64,000 nt of DNA, taken from NCBI GenBank assembly GCA_027627225.1, contig JAPFQT010000167.1, forward strand, positions 159,501 through 223,500, given 5' to 3'. A program made the translations under genes and the position numbers. The notes beneath the pieces were generated by a model. It saw only the letters and a program-made list of their open reading frames with translations. It had not been told where the DNA came from and did no database searches. Each line of letters opens with the position of its first letter. Positions within the stretch are counted from its first letter, which is position 1. Shown here piece by piece: positions 49,136-59,371 of this stretch. This DNA comes from Congeria kusceri (lineage: Eukaryota > Mollusca > Bivalvia > Myida > Dreissenidae).

Positions 49136-50382
49136 GAACGCTCTTTGAGCTGCTTGCTCTTTCGGGCCTATACTGACGGAATTCCAGAAGTTTTATGTAT
49201 TAGCTATATGGGCCACGATGTAATTTCTCAACAGCAACCTAAGACCACTGTTACAAATTTGCGTAGTTTTATTTAATGTTTATATTAACATTGATGAGTA
49301 TATATTTCGTAAGTGCTAATTATAATTCATAGAATTGTAACATGCTTAAAACACAAAATGAGTAAATAATGGACACACATCTGTTCAAAAGAAATTGAAA
49401 GCCCGATCCAACATTAAACGAAGACCGCTACTGCCTGCATATGTTTTTACTTCCATTATGCAAATTTAATTCAAATGTCAACAACATTTCATAATCTATT
49501 ATTGTAACGATTGAAAATCAAAAGCAAACGAAATAAACGGCAAATGCATTTTTAAAGATTACACTTTATATTATCTGAAGCGGATTCGATTTATCATAGG
49601 TTTTTGCTTCCGAGATAGCACACATGGTCTTGGATAATAACCTTATGCAATAAAATATCTGAAACGGTAAAACTGTATTATAGACAATTTCTAATGCATA
49701 CAAATGCATGTAACATGTAAAATTAAGTAATATCAACCTTATTTCAGATACGGGATATTTATCATCGTTCTAGTCTAAGAAACACATTAACTAAGAATTA
49801 TATTATGATACGATTTGTGCACACCTTCATCACCACTTGACATAATTATGCGACGTGTTGAAAACATTTATAAACATCAACATGGCCCATACAATTCATA
49901 GACAATTTAATATTATTTAATATTTAATGTTAATTTTTCAATAGGTGTGCATATAATTTAAGAGACATATTGTTATAACATTGTGAATATGCGTGTTAAA
50001 AAGTGTAACGCTGTTTGACTACATCTACTACACGAGATTCATGGCGGTTACGCGTTTATCGCTTTATGGTGGATATAATGTACTGTAGTATTATTTTTTT
50101 CCTAAAGGAGACAACTTTAACCAGAACACAAATAATAAATAAAACATGAGTAGTCGTGAGCTATTTTACATAATATAAAATCAAACGAGTAACAAACTAC
50201 GTATAAGCTGCATGCATTGTATGCCATACTTTGTACAGTCCATACAGTTCAAGCGACTTGAAAGTGACTTTCATAATGAATTGTTCACTTTTATTTTAAC
50301 TTCCTTAAGCAATACATTTATAAACGTCTTATTCAGTTGACATTGCTTTTATAACTTATATACTCTAATCTCGAACATAACA
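49136..50382. other. Upstream region of Ig receptor gene; no feature
   Basis: AT-rich; no defined promoter motif could be assigned. Confidence 0.4.
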
Positions 50383-50467
50383 ATGCGTGATTTACATTTT
50401 GTGAGGAAAATGATGGATAGTAATTTGCTAACTGTAGCTTGGATTCTTCTTTTTAAATTACCATCAA
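50383..50467 (+). CDS. Signal-peptide exon of Ig receptor
   Basis: Starts at ATG 50383 (aacaATGc); in-frame ATGs follow at 50410 and 50413. The reading MMDSNLLTVAWILLFKLPS contains a hydrophobic core typical of a signal peptide, ending at the strong donor atcaa|gtaagt. The ATG at 50410 or 50413 gives the more compact signal peptide. Phase 1 exit matches the next exon. Confidence 0.6.
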
Positions 50468-50755
50468 GTAAGTCTTAAATTCATTAAAGAAATAAACTAA
50501 ACGCATGTTAACATATTTAAATACAAATTGCATAATTATATTCTGCCATTTTCATATTATACAGATAGCAACAATACATAAGAATCATTAGTTTTTTCTA
50601 ATGTACTTATAAACGCAGTTTTGTGTTATCTGTGAAATTGTTCGTACGCTCATTTTTAGTAAATTATTTGCACATTAAAGGATGGGCGTTCCCTTTCTCC
50701 GATGCTTATTTTAATAAACCGATGCAATGAGAACATTAATATGTGACTGTTTCAG

Positions 50756-51090
50756 CAACAGGTGATACCAGAATAACAAGTACTTTTCTATATCCAACGA
50801 TATTCAACATAACGTGTTATTGGACCGTTATATGCCGAACATGATTGTATTTTTCCGCAACACGCGAACATTTTCGCACTCCGCTGGCAGAGGAGAGGCC
50901 GGTTCATTTTTTACCGTGTTACAAATAAATAACACTGACCTTAAGTGTGAGATACAATCTGGCTAAAAAGCAGATTGTAACTGCGTCAAAGATTCAGCGG
51001 TTAGTTGTAGAATACATATTCAACTGGGTGATGCAATACCCATCAACGAAAAACTGACTTACAGCAACATTACAATCGTCACAACTAGTG
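50756..51090 (+). pseudogene. N-terminal ectodomain exon, frame-disrupted
   Basis: Acceptor gactgtttcag and donor tagtg|gtgagt. The first frame reads TGDTRITSTFLYPTIFNITC, then YWTVICRT and a TGA at about 50842. One base over, the frame resumes as MIVFFRNTR... and ends in a TAA (about 50965), after which the same frame goes on KADCNCVKDSAVSCRIHIQL and reaches the donor in phase 1. Cys-rich with N-glycosylation sites (N-x-T), compatible with a divergent Ig-like or other disulfide-rich domain. As it stands it cannot be translated. Confidence 0.6.
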
Positions 51091-51328
51091 GTGAGTTGCT
51101 GCTATATGCATTACATCTTTAAATGGTAATGCCATATTTGGTTTCAGTTGCTTATGTCATACATATGTACATTTATTGCACTATTAAAACGTGTATTGCT
51201 ATACATTATATATTTAATATGCTATAATTTTGGAGTTCAGTTTTGGAGACTATAAAATCACTGTTGCAATGTTAACAACTAGTATCTTATTCGAATTTTG
51301 GTACCGGCACAAATAAAAATATTTCAAG

Positions 51329-51604
51329 TGGAAACATTTGAAGTTGCGTTCAATGTAACAATGATAGAAAACGCCACCGCGATGCTGCATTGTATTGCTG
51401 AAGGTTATCCTACACCGCATATGATGATTATTAAAGACGACGCAACTGCGATAGAAGAATATGAAGGTAAATCAGAGAGCAACATCAAAAGCCAACTTAA
51501 CTACAGCCTTAGTCCAGCGGTTCGCCAAAAATCGGGGAAATATACTTGTGTGGCATCCAACAAGCATGGGCAAAGTGAACAAGACCTATATCTGAATATA
51601 TTGT
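51329..51604 (+). CDS. Ig-like domain 1 (I-set-like) exon
   Basis: Reads VETFEVAFNVTMIENATAML, then HC (B-strand Cys) in 'LHCIAEGYPTP', and ends with SGKYTCVASNKHG (F-strand Tyr-x-Cys) and a G strand before ttgt|gtatgt. The acceptor is taken as atatttcaag, which keeps phase 1; it has a poor pyrimidine tract, so the start may differ. The core Trp after the first Cys is not evident (MMIIKDD), which is atypical. Confidence 0.6.
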
Positions 51605-51735
51605 GTATGTATCACGTTAATGTTTTATATCATGTAAATTAACAACTTAACAATACCATAATATAATACCTTATTCAAAGTTCTCGACTATAATATTTAA
51701 TATATTATTGTATATAGCACAACTAATGCCAAGAT

Positions 51736-51782
51736 AATAATAATAATAATAATAATGATAATAATAATAATAATAATAATAT
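51736..51782. repeat. (AAT)n microsatellite
   Basis: About 15 AAT units with a single ATG interruption, in the intron between Ig exons 1 and 2. Confidence 0.9.
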
Positions 51783-51871
51783 ACCTTTCCTGAGACAACC
51801 AAATAATAATAAGACTATATCAAAAATGCAGTCAATGATATATATTATAACATCATGATTCAAATGTTCAG

Positions 51872-52141
51872 ACCCACCAACTGTTGCAAACATCGACGAT
51901 GTATACATCACAGAAGGAGAGGGTTTTAATACATCGTGCAGATATCAATCTGGAAATCCACCAAAGACGGAAGTTCGATGGACCAAGGACAGAATTACCC
52001 TTTCAAATGGAACATTACTTATTCAGAAAGCAGCCAGAACAGATGCTGGTATCTACAGATGTATTGCAACTAACAAAGACGATCACGGGATAACGAACTT
52101 CACGGGTGTCGATTCTGTGCAGTTTAACATGCACGTTTTAT
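51872..52141 (+). CDS. Ig-like domain 2 (I-set) exon, no ATG in frame start
   Basis: Phase-1 exon from caaatgttcag to gtttta|t gttata. It reads PPTVANIDDVYITEGEGFNT, then SCRYQSGNPP (B-strand Cys), EVRWTKD (core Trp), LIQKAARTDAGIYRCIATNK (D-x-G-x-Y-x-C) and a G strand. All hallmark residues of an I-set domain are present. The donor GTTATA is non-consensus apart from GT, but phase and domain end agree. This exon is easily missed because its frame lacks an ATG. Confidence 0.75.
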
Positions 52142-52291
52142 GTTATAGTTTTTCCACAAAATTAATTGCATACCTTTGAAAGCATGTTTGAAATTGCAAG
52201 TCTATCGGTAATTGATAATAATTAAACTAACATTTAGTGCATGTTTACTTACGAGTGCTTTTCGATTATAATTTTTTGCGAACTATTTCAG

Positions 52292-52585
52292 ATCAGCCGA
52301 TAGTTCACCTATTCAGTGCCGAACCATTCGACGACATTTCAAATGTAACAGTGACGGAAAACGACAGTGTCGTATTTCACTGTGTCGGTGAAGGATTTCC
52401 TCCACCAGACGTGAGGCTGTTAAAAAATAACATTCTACTGGACGAATGCGACAATAACGGGAACACCACCACTCGACTTAGATATGAAATTGTTTCTGTG
52501 GGCAGCCAGGATATGGGACAATACCTCTGTGTGGCATCGAGTACGATTGGCATAGGTGGAAGGGAGATGTTTCTGAATGTATTTT
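52292..52585 (+). CDS. Ig-like domain 3 (I-set-like) exon
   Basis: Acceptor gcgaactatttcag, donor atttt|gtacgt, phase 1-1. Reads DQPIVHLFSAEPFDDISNVT, TENDSVVFHCVGEGFPPPDV (B-strand Cys, poly-Pro turn), LLKNNILLDECD, and GQYLCVASSTIGIGG (F-strand Cys). It is the closest relative of the 51329 exon (shared V-T-x-x-E-N, HC-x-x-E-G-x-P-x-P and CVAS), so the two probably arose by exon duplication. Confidence 0.75.
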
Positions 52586-52915
52586 GTACGTATACGCGTA
52601 ACATTTGAAAACGTACGTGTAAGATTTCACTTCAATAATTATATTGATATTTATAACCTTATTGTTATTTATTTATATGTATCAAACATCACGAATGTAC
52701 ATGTAAACGTTCGCTTCCGTTGAGGTGAAGATTACATATGCATATTCATTGACATTGCGTTGATTTTCTATTCGAACTGCTTCTTTTTACATTAAAAAAC
52801 AGATAAAAACAGTTAAGCGAGTAATAATTATGTTACTTTTGATTGTCAATTGACATGCATATATTTCAAAAGCTTCAGTTTGCAATAAAGTTTCTTGCCG
52901 TTATGTCATGTTTAG

Positions 52916-53242
52916 ATCCAGTTAGAAGACATCTAACTCATCAAAATGTAGCAAACAGTGGAAATGTAGCGACTAATTCTATGGGTGGAAAAGTGACTTT
53001 TACATTTTCCGCTCTGGCTAATCCACTTCCGAATATTTCTGATTTTACCTGGAAAAAATGCACGGACACCAATCCATGTACTGAAATCGCCGTCAGTTCA
53101 CGTGTTCATATTGAACCGAATAGACAAGACAGCAGCCTAACAGTGGACAACATTACAGAGTCAGATTACGGGATGTATATTTTGCAAGTGGGCAATGGCA
53201 TTGGAAAGCCCTATACGGAGGTTTACTTCCTGAAGCGTCCTG
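52916..53242 (+). CDS. Membrane-proximal Ig-like domain lacking the canonical Cys pair
   Basis: Acceptor gtcatgtttag, donor gtcctg|gtacgt, phase 1-1. Reads MGGKVTFTFSALANPLPNIS (B strand with Phe where Cys is usual), DFTWKKC (core Trp), VHIEPNRQDSSLTVDNITES and DYGMYILQVGNGIGK (F strand Tyr-x-Leu instead of Tyr-x-Cys). The fold is recognisable but the intersheet disulfide is absent; two Cys in the C-C' region (KKCTDTNPC) may pair with each other. Cys-less Ig domains next to the membrane are known in several invertebrate receptors. Confidence 0.7.
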
Positions 53243-53632
53243 GTACGTAACAATGTTTGAAGTTCGATATACGAATGAGCTACATATTATTATACTGTTA
53301 TACTTGCGAAATGAAACAAAAATCTATTTTGCGATGCGATTTTGCGGAGTTTGGTTGATCGTGTAAATTTCTATTGTATTCCAAGTAGAACGATATTATG
53401 TAATATTGCCAATAATTTGTGTAGCGCCACTTGGCCTCCCAGATATGTCGCACAGTTTCGTGGCGTCTATCAGCTAAGCAAATAGGAAATTCTGATTTTA
53501 TCCCATCTTCTCGATGTCATTGACGAAACAACACCCCGCGGGATAAACTTAGCTGTATTCCACTGTGTATTAATCTTAAAGAATTGAGATCAATATTCGC
53601 ACTGACCTTTAGAATTTTATTTTCTGATGTAG

Positions 53633-53770
53633 AACTACCTGCAGCACCAACATCCAGCGTGAACCTTATCGGTATCATATTAGCAGGATCAAGCGCATTG
53701 GTTATTATTTCAATTGTGTTCATTGTCGCCTGTGTGTACCGAAAGTTCAGACGTCGAACGGATTCAATAG
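53633..53770 (+). CDS. Transmembrane exon
   Basis: Acceptor ttttctgatgtag, donor tcaatag|gtataa, phase 1-1. A Pro/Ala/Ser stalk is followed by a hydrophobic span (LIGIILAGSSALVIISIVFI, then VACVY) and a basic stop-transfer KFRRR. Orientation is extracellular N-terminus, cytoplasmic C-terminus. Confidence 0.8.
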
Positions 53771-54022
53771 GTATAACTTTGTATTTATTTGTGCTTTGTT
53801 AACAGTTGGCTGAAGCATATTTCAATTCTGAATCATGCAGATACATAACATCAAAGCGTATTGTAACATTAACTTGTGTTAAAGGCGCTTTTGTGTGTGT
53901 TTTTATATCACGGACTGTTTATAATATAAAGGCGTCGTAGTTCAAGATTCATCGCACAAAAATAGGCTTTAAAGTAACTGTATCTAAAAGACAAGCAAAT
54001 AATTATACTTTCTTTCTAAAAG

Positions 54023-54325
54023 ACGTCGGTTTACCGTTGGTTTTCCCTACAACATCTTATCCCAGTGAGAGTACCGTACAGTCTTCAACTTTGCCGTCAG
54101 AACCTTTGTATGATCATAGCGAGATTTATCTTGAAATATTTGGACAGTTGCTTGCTTCCAATACGCCACGAGGAGATGGTAGGTTAAGCCATATCAGTTG
54201 AGTTTATTTCATTTAGATAAATAATGAGTTTGTATTTTAATGGCACTATTATATCATATATTGACAGATAATAATACTCTGTTCATATTTCTCTCAGATG
54301 GCGCTCACAATGATGCGCAGTCGTC
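54023..54325 (+). CDS. Cytoplasmic tail exons (54023-54178 and 54298-54325)
   Basis: First exon (acceptor ctttctaaaag, donor gagatg|gtaggt) reads Ser/Thr/Pro-rich sequence and then EPLYDHSEIYLEIFG, with two tyrosines; YLEI fits Y-x-x-(I/L). The second exon is only 28 nt (acceptor tttctctcag, donor tcgtc|gtaagt), reading DGAHNDAQSS in phase 1 to phase 2. Small tail exons of this kind resemble the 30-nt exons at 25891 and 28389, suggesting the upstream tail exons belong to a related receptor. Confidence 0.6.
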
Positions 54326-54419
54326 GTAAGTATCCTTTCTGTTCATTTGTTTATCTCTCTTGTTGTACGTGACATTTCATGACAGTGTCTCATAATAATA
54401 TGTAATATAAGGCAAAGTA

Positions 54420-54488
54420 TAAAATAAATAAATAAACAAATAAATATAGAAATAAATAAATGAATAAATAAAAGAATACATACATGAA

Positions 54489-54555
<67 letters not shown>

Positions 54556-54705
54556 GTAAATAAATAAATAAATAAATAAATTAATTAATTAATTAATTAA
54601 TTTATTTATTTATTAATTTATTAATTTATTAATTTATTAATTTATTAATTTATTAATTTATTAATTTATTAATTTATTAATTTATTTATTAATTAAATAA
54701 TAAAC
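54420..54705. repeat. Composite AAAT / AATT / ATTT microsatellite with mirror-like inversion
   Basis: A run of (AAAT)n (54425-54582) changes to (AATT)n (54583-54600) and then to TTTA/TTAATTTA repeats (54601-54693). The left and right halves are complementary, so the tract could fold into a long hairpin. It lies in the last intron of the Ig receptor gene. Confidence 0.95.
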
Positions 54706-54844
54706 GAATTTGTTACATATATATATTTGTTGTGTGGAACATTTATTTTTTGGTAGAAACTTTACATACATACATTCAGTAATACATCAATCTTCAAGGC
54801 TTAGATATATACATATTGTTATTATTATTCCCGCGTCATTATAA

Positions 54845-55215
54845 CATGATTACATAACAAAATGTGTATACAAACAACAGTATTAACACATGTACACAAT
54901 TGAAATGATATGTCATAAAGAAATTGCATGTCTAGCAAATAATATGACAAAGACACAGAATTGCATGGAGTATATAATGTATTTATGATATTGTGGATAC
55001 TACAAAATAATGTTATGACATACAAAATAGTTATTACATAACAAAATGTGTATACAACTATACATACAACGGTATTAATACATTTACATATACATTGAAA
55101 TATGTCAAAAAAACATAGCACGTTTACAAAGAAAATGCGAAAGACACTGAATTCCATTAAGTACATATATTATGTGTAAGAAAGATATTGCAGAGACTAC
55201 AAAAATAATGTTATG
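54845..55215. repeat. Tandem duplication, ~182-bp period, next to LINE 3' end
   Basis: 'tacataacaaaatgtgtata' occurs at 54852 and 55034; downstream blocks ('gtattaa.aca', 'ttgaaat.atgtc', 'aaagacac.gaatt.cat') recur at the same offset. Because it abuts the 3' end of the antisense LINE it may be the LINE's own 3' untranslated region. Confidence 0.7.
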
Positions 55216-55219
55216 ATAA

Positions 55220-58200
55220 ACCAAAAAATTATTTAAATGTGTATTAATCCTGGTCTATTCAATTCTGCTTATACAATATATGTGAACAAGCTGACTAGTG
55301 ATAAATTTCTTAATTCTTCTTCTGTTTTTGTTGTATTTTTATTAATTTCTAGAGAGTGCCTAAATCTATTAAATAGTCCCAATTTAGAAGGAATTTTGTT
55401 TTTTTTTCTCTGGCAATGAGATATATATCGTTTTATTTATAGGCATAACATACTTAAATTGTTCATTTTTTAATATGTAAAACCAAGTATCATTACCTGA
55501 CATGTTAGCTGGATAGTTAAGCTGTGACTATTTTTATTTACAATATGAACAGCAAATTTAAGAATTTATTTTTTTTTGAGCATGTACACAGTTCCAGAAC
55601 AAGTGAGTAATATTTTCTATTTCATTATTACATGTTTTCATATTAGACATATGGGCTGAATATTCTGTGGACAATTCTTGATTTGAGCCATTGGACATAT
55701 GTAACTTTATTAATATTGAACACAACTGCATATACATTTTTCCAGTCAATACCAAATAATTCTGAATTCCATTTTGTTTGACTGGTTGCGACATCACTGT
55801 ATTTTATGAACACGTTTATCTTCTTTAGGATTTGTTACAATTTCCTTTACATATGTTGTCGTAACAGGTCCTTGAATGTCATTCTCATATGTGAACATGT
55901 CTTCAAAATCATAATGTATTTACTGATTACTAAGTACTTTTATCAAGTCTTGGTGCAATAGAAAATTCACACTTCTTCCAGTTTAGATATAAAACAATCT
56001 CTATATATCAATATGTCACTAACACATCGAATACCTCTTTTATATAGGCTTTTAATATATATATATATATATATAAGTATTGTCAATTTTAAAATTGTTG
56101 TAAAATAGAGGCATATCTAAAATAGCTTCATTATTGACTATAAGCAACTTTTCAATATACATTATAAAGCTGTTTAAAACATATGGCCTTAATTTATTTT
56201 TCAAATTTAGGTTTCTCAGCGAAAATTTTGATATCAATGAAAGATTTAACTAATTTATAACAGTTTCCGTATCTCTGAAGCCATGTTAATTTCATATGCT
56301 TTTAAAAGGAGTAAACATTTATCATTTGTAACCCCCCTTATTTATATTCCTTAATAGTTACTGTGCTTTCTTATTTTGCTTTGACATGCCCATATGAAGT
56401 CATAACAAAGTTTTGTTAATTTGTATCTAGTATCTATTCTTGGAGTTGGGAAGCGATACCAATAAATGGGTAAGTAGAGGAAGAAGTAGTGACTTTACAA
56501 TTATAGTTATTTTTCCTAGAGGAGTACTATCTCTTCGGTTCCAATAAGTTATTTAATTATGGATGCTGTTTTTTTTTCTTCAACATTTGTCATTTCCATG
56601 TATTCTAAATTTATGTCATGCACAATCCAAAGAACTTTAAAAGATGTTGCTACCAATTTGCATTTAGGTGTAATCTACATATTACTGTGCTGCATAGAGC
56701 CTATCCATGTTTAATTAGTTTTATCAAAGTTTATCTTCAGTCCAGAGTATCTTGAAAATTCATAAAGCATGTTTTTGTACAATAAAGAATCTGACCCGTC
56801 AAGTAATAAAAATGTGTCGTCAGCAAATTGTGATATGTTGTATTCTATGTCTTTGATTGTTATACCTTTTATTTGTTTGCTTTATCTAATTTTAATGGCG
56901 AGTATTTCTGCACATAAAATAAAAATGCAAGCGCTTAGCTGGTCCCCTCTATACAAAAGGAATTTGACAAAAATCCAGTTATTTGTATAGAGGCCATAGT
57001 ATTATGCAAAAACAGGGATATCGATTTTCGAAACATTGGTCCAAAGTTAAAGAATCTAAAAGTATTTTCTATCAATTTTTTAAAATAATTCGCCATAAGT
57101 AGACCAGTTTAATTATTATTCTCTACATATTTTGTAATGTCAAAGGTAATCTAGTGCCTTCACCAATAAATCGCCCTTTAATGAAACATGTTTGATATTT
57201 GGATATTAAAATATCAAGTACTGTTTCTAATCTATTTGCAATGGACCCAGATGCCAATTTATAAACAACATTTAATAAGGTTAAGAGTCTTAATTGTTTT
57301 TAATAACAACGAGGCTTGTGTCCTTAGGAATGCACGTTAGTAATCCGTTTCTTTTTGAGTTATGACAATGCAATTGTGTTAAAGCCACAATTAATACTTC
57401 TTACTATGAATTAAGCTGTCATATTCCAAGAAAACTTTGTAGAACTAAGCAGTAAAGCCATCCGAACCTGGGCTCTTGTCATTTTTCACATTTTTAAGTG
57501 TACAAGCAACTTCATTGATATTCAGTGGTCCTTCAAAAGATTCCGAATGTATGTTATTTAGTTTTGGCACATTCACAATTGTTAATTTATATCGAAAGCA
57601 AATTCATTTTCGTTGCTTTTGTTTTTATAGAATGCACATGCTTCCTTTAACATAAAATTATCATTTTGTTCATTAAACCTACACCATTTTATGTTTCTAT
57701 GAAGGAAATGGTCGTGTCTACATAATGTTTAGATTCAAGAGTGCCAACATTTTGAAGGTTTCTCACCCTCTTCTAGCCATTTAGCTCTTGAACGTATCAG
57801 TGAACCGTTAACATTACTTTCTCCTTTTAATTGTTGTAATTCATTTTGTAACTCTTGAAGTTTAATTTTTGTTTACGTGTTTACGTGTTTCGATTTAATT
57901 GTTCAATTCTGATTCATGTTTGTGTTTAACTTTGGTTTATACGATGAAAATGAAATTGTTTTCCGTCGGATTTCCATAAGTAATGTTTTCAAGAATAGTT
58001 GATCATTAACAACAAACTGCTCATAATTGTTATTAAGTGTTTCTAGATTCTCTGTGTTATATACTGGGGTGCAATATTGTTTTTTTTTATAGTTGCTATC
58101 AAGCTATTGATGCAATTTAAATAATCAATATCGTTTAAGAGTGAAATATTGAATTGCCATACACCCTTTCCATGTTATATAACTCCAAAAATGTATTTCA

Positions 58201-58640
58201 AAGTTAATAACTGATTTATAAGTTGAATCTTGTTTTGACTGTCTAATTTTCGAGGACATACTTTTAGAAGTGAGGATAAAATCGAGCCTTAATGGTGTTA
58301 ATGATCGCCTCCATGTGTATTGTTGAACATAACCATTTCTATATCTAAAGGTATCCATTATATTGTTATACCTTATAATGGCTTGTAAAGGATCTCTTGA
58401 TTTTTATTATTATTAAATGATTTATTATTAATATAGTCCAAGGCTACATCCAATACAAGATGAACATTTCCACAATTGCAAATTCATATTTTTCTAAAGT
58501 TTTTTTTAAAGGTCATTAGCAATGAGGGCATATCATTATTAGGGCCATTTAATGTGCATAAAATAAACCTGTTTGCGATATAGGTCATATATAATAATTA
58601 ATAACTACCAATAGAGTCTTTTTTTCAATTTTATGTAGTG
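55220..58640 (-). mobile_element. L1/Tx1-type LINE ORF2 relic (endonuclease, RT, C-terminal Cys motif)
   Basis: Minus-strand reading, from high to low coordinates: apurinic-type endonuclease pieces (GPNNDMPSLLMTFKK near 58550; a LVLD...DYINN segment after the expected GDFN; the MDTFRYRNG...YTWRR...LDFIL block at 58358-58240; IHFWSY near 58170), the RT region (DKSPGSDGFTA near 57480, VYKLASGSIANRLETVL near 57260, FIKGRFIGEGTRL near 57170, FNFGPM near 57050, FADDTFLLLDGSDSLLY near 56825-56780, SGLKINFDKT near 56730) and the C-terminal ENITHLFWNC (55610-55580). The order is that of an L1/Tx1-clade ORF2. Many stops and frameshifts; inactive. It sits antisense in the last intron of the Ig receptor gene. 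Confidence 0.9.
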
Positions 58641-59007
58641 TGGTTGGCAAGTTTGTTTTAAATATATTTAAACTTATAATAATCATATCGAGTCAACTTA
58701 CGTACGATTGCGCTAAGTACTATACTGCCAAATTTTTAAAATATTAGCATGTGCAATGCATTCATCCTACAATAAGGTATTATATTCTTTTAAAATATGT
58801 TTATTATTCATGTACACAGGTTGACGATACATGTTTGTTTTGAAACGCTTAATCCGCAGAAAAATTAACTCGAATCGTTCATAAGCCCTGCATACATGGG
58901 ATATTATCTCTTAAAACAATGTATCACACATCATCTGTCATTGTTTTTGTTTCTGCTGCTGATTGTGCTGTTCTTGTGGTTGCTGTTCTATAAGTTTTGC
59001 TTTGCAG

Positions 59008-59089
59008 GGCGGAACCAGGCCCTTGTGGAGGTTCAGATCGTTCGCGACATGGAGACGAGCCGCAGTACCTTAGTTTGGTCGCTGATTGA
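59008..59089 (+). CDS. Terminal tail exon of Ig receptor
   Basis: A long pyrimidine-rich tract and tgctttgcag precede the exon. Continuing phase 2 from 54325 it reads AEPGPCGGSDRSRHGDEPQY, then LSLVAD and TGA at 59087-59089. The QYLSL motif (Y-x-x-L) gives a second tyrosine signal. An alternative is use of a weak donor (ctta|gtttgg, about 59071) and splicing to 59268, also in phase, giving a different C-terminus. The other two frames of this exon are less protein-like. Confidence 0.5.
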
Positions 59090-59267
59090 TAATACAAGTT
59101 GTTTTTGTTTTTTTAAATGTGTATATATAATGTACGTATAATACAATATTCAAACATGCACATTCTGTAAAATAAATCGCATCGTTTGTTAAAGCAAGTG
59201 GCCATTGTGATGTGATGTGATATGATGTGATGAATATTATAAATAAATGGACTTCAAACAATGACAC

Positions 59268-59371
59268 AGGTGATTCAGGGAAGGAGAAACCCGTATGGGG
59301 CGTGATGGTGCAGTCATCAACAGACCATTACTCTGATGTCTTCAGGGTCAGCTGTGCACGGCGCCGATAAT
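59268..59371 (+). CDS. Possible alternative terminal exon of Ig receptor
   Basis: Acceptor acaatgacacag; reading GDSGKEKPVWGVMVQSSTDH, then YSDVFRVSCARRR and TAA (about 59369). Composition resembles a tail (Ser, Tyr, basic end). It can be joined in phase only if the weak donor near 59071 is used, so it is a candidate and not established. Confidence 0.3.

Larger units (their letters stand above)
50383..59089 (+). pseudogene. Ig-superfamily single-pass receptor gene with damaged N-terminal exon
   Basis: Ten proposed exons: 50383-50467 (signal), 50756-51090 (N-terminal ectodomain), 51329-51604, 51872-52141, 52292-52585, 52916-53242 (Ig-like), 53633-53770 (membrane), 54023-54178, 54298-54325 and 59008-59089 (tail). 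All internal junctions are phase 1 except the last (phase 2), and consecutive phases match throughout, which supports one gene. Only the N-terminal exon is broken (a frame shift near 50842 and a TAA at about 50965), so the gene is either a young pseudogene, skips that exon (its phases are symmetric, 1-1), or reflects an assembly error. Predicted product: type I membrane protein with four Ig-like domains and a tyrosine-containing tail. Ligand and function unknown; a recognition or adhesion role is inference. Confidence 0.7.

Noticed and set aside
59008..59141. Open frame 58896-59141 as a short membrane protein
   Set aside because: Its hydrophobic start is the polypyrimidine tract before a splice acceptor; the other frame, in phase with the Ig receptor, gives a better tail and stop.
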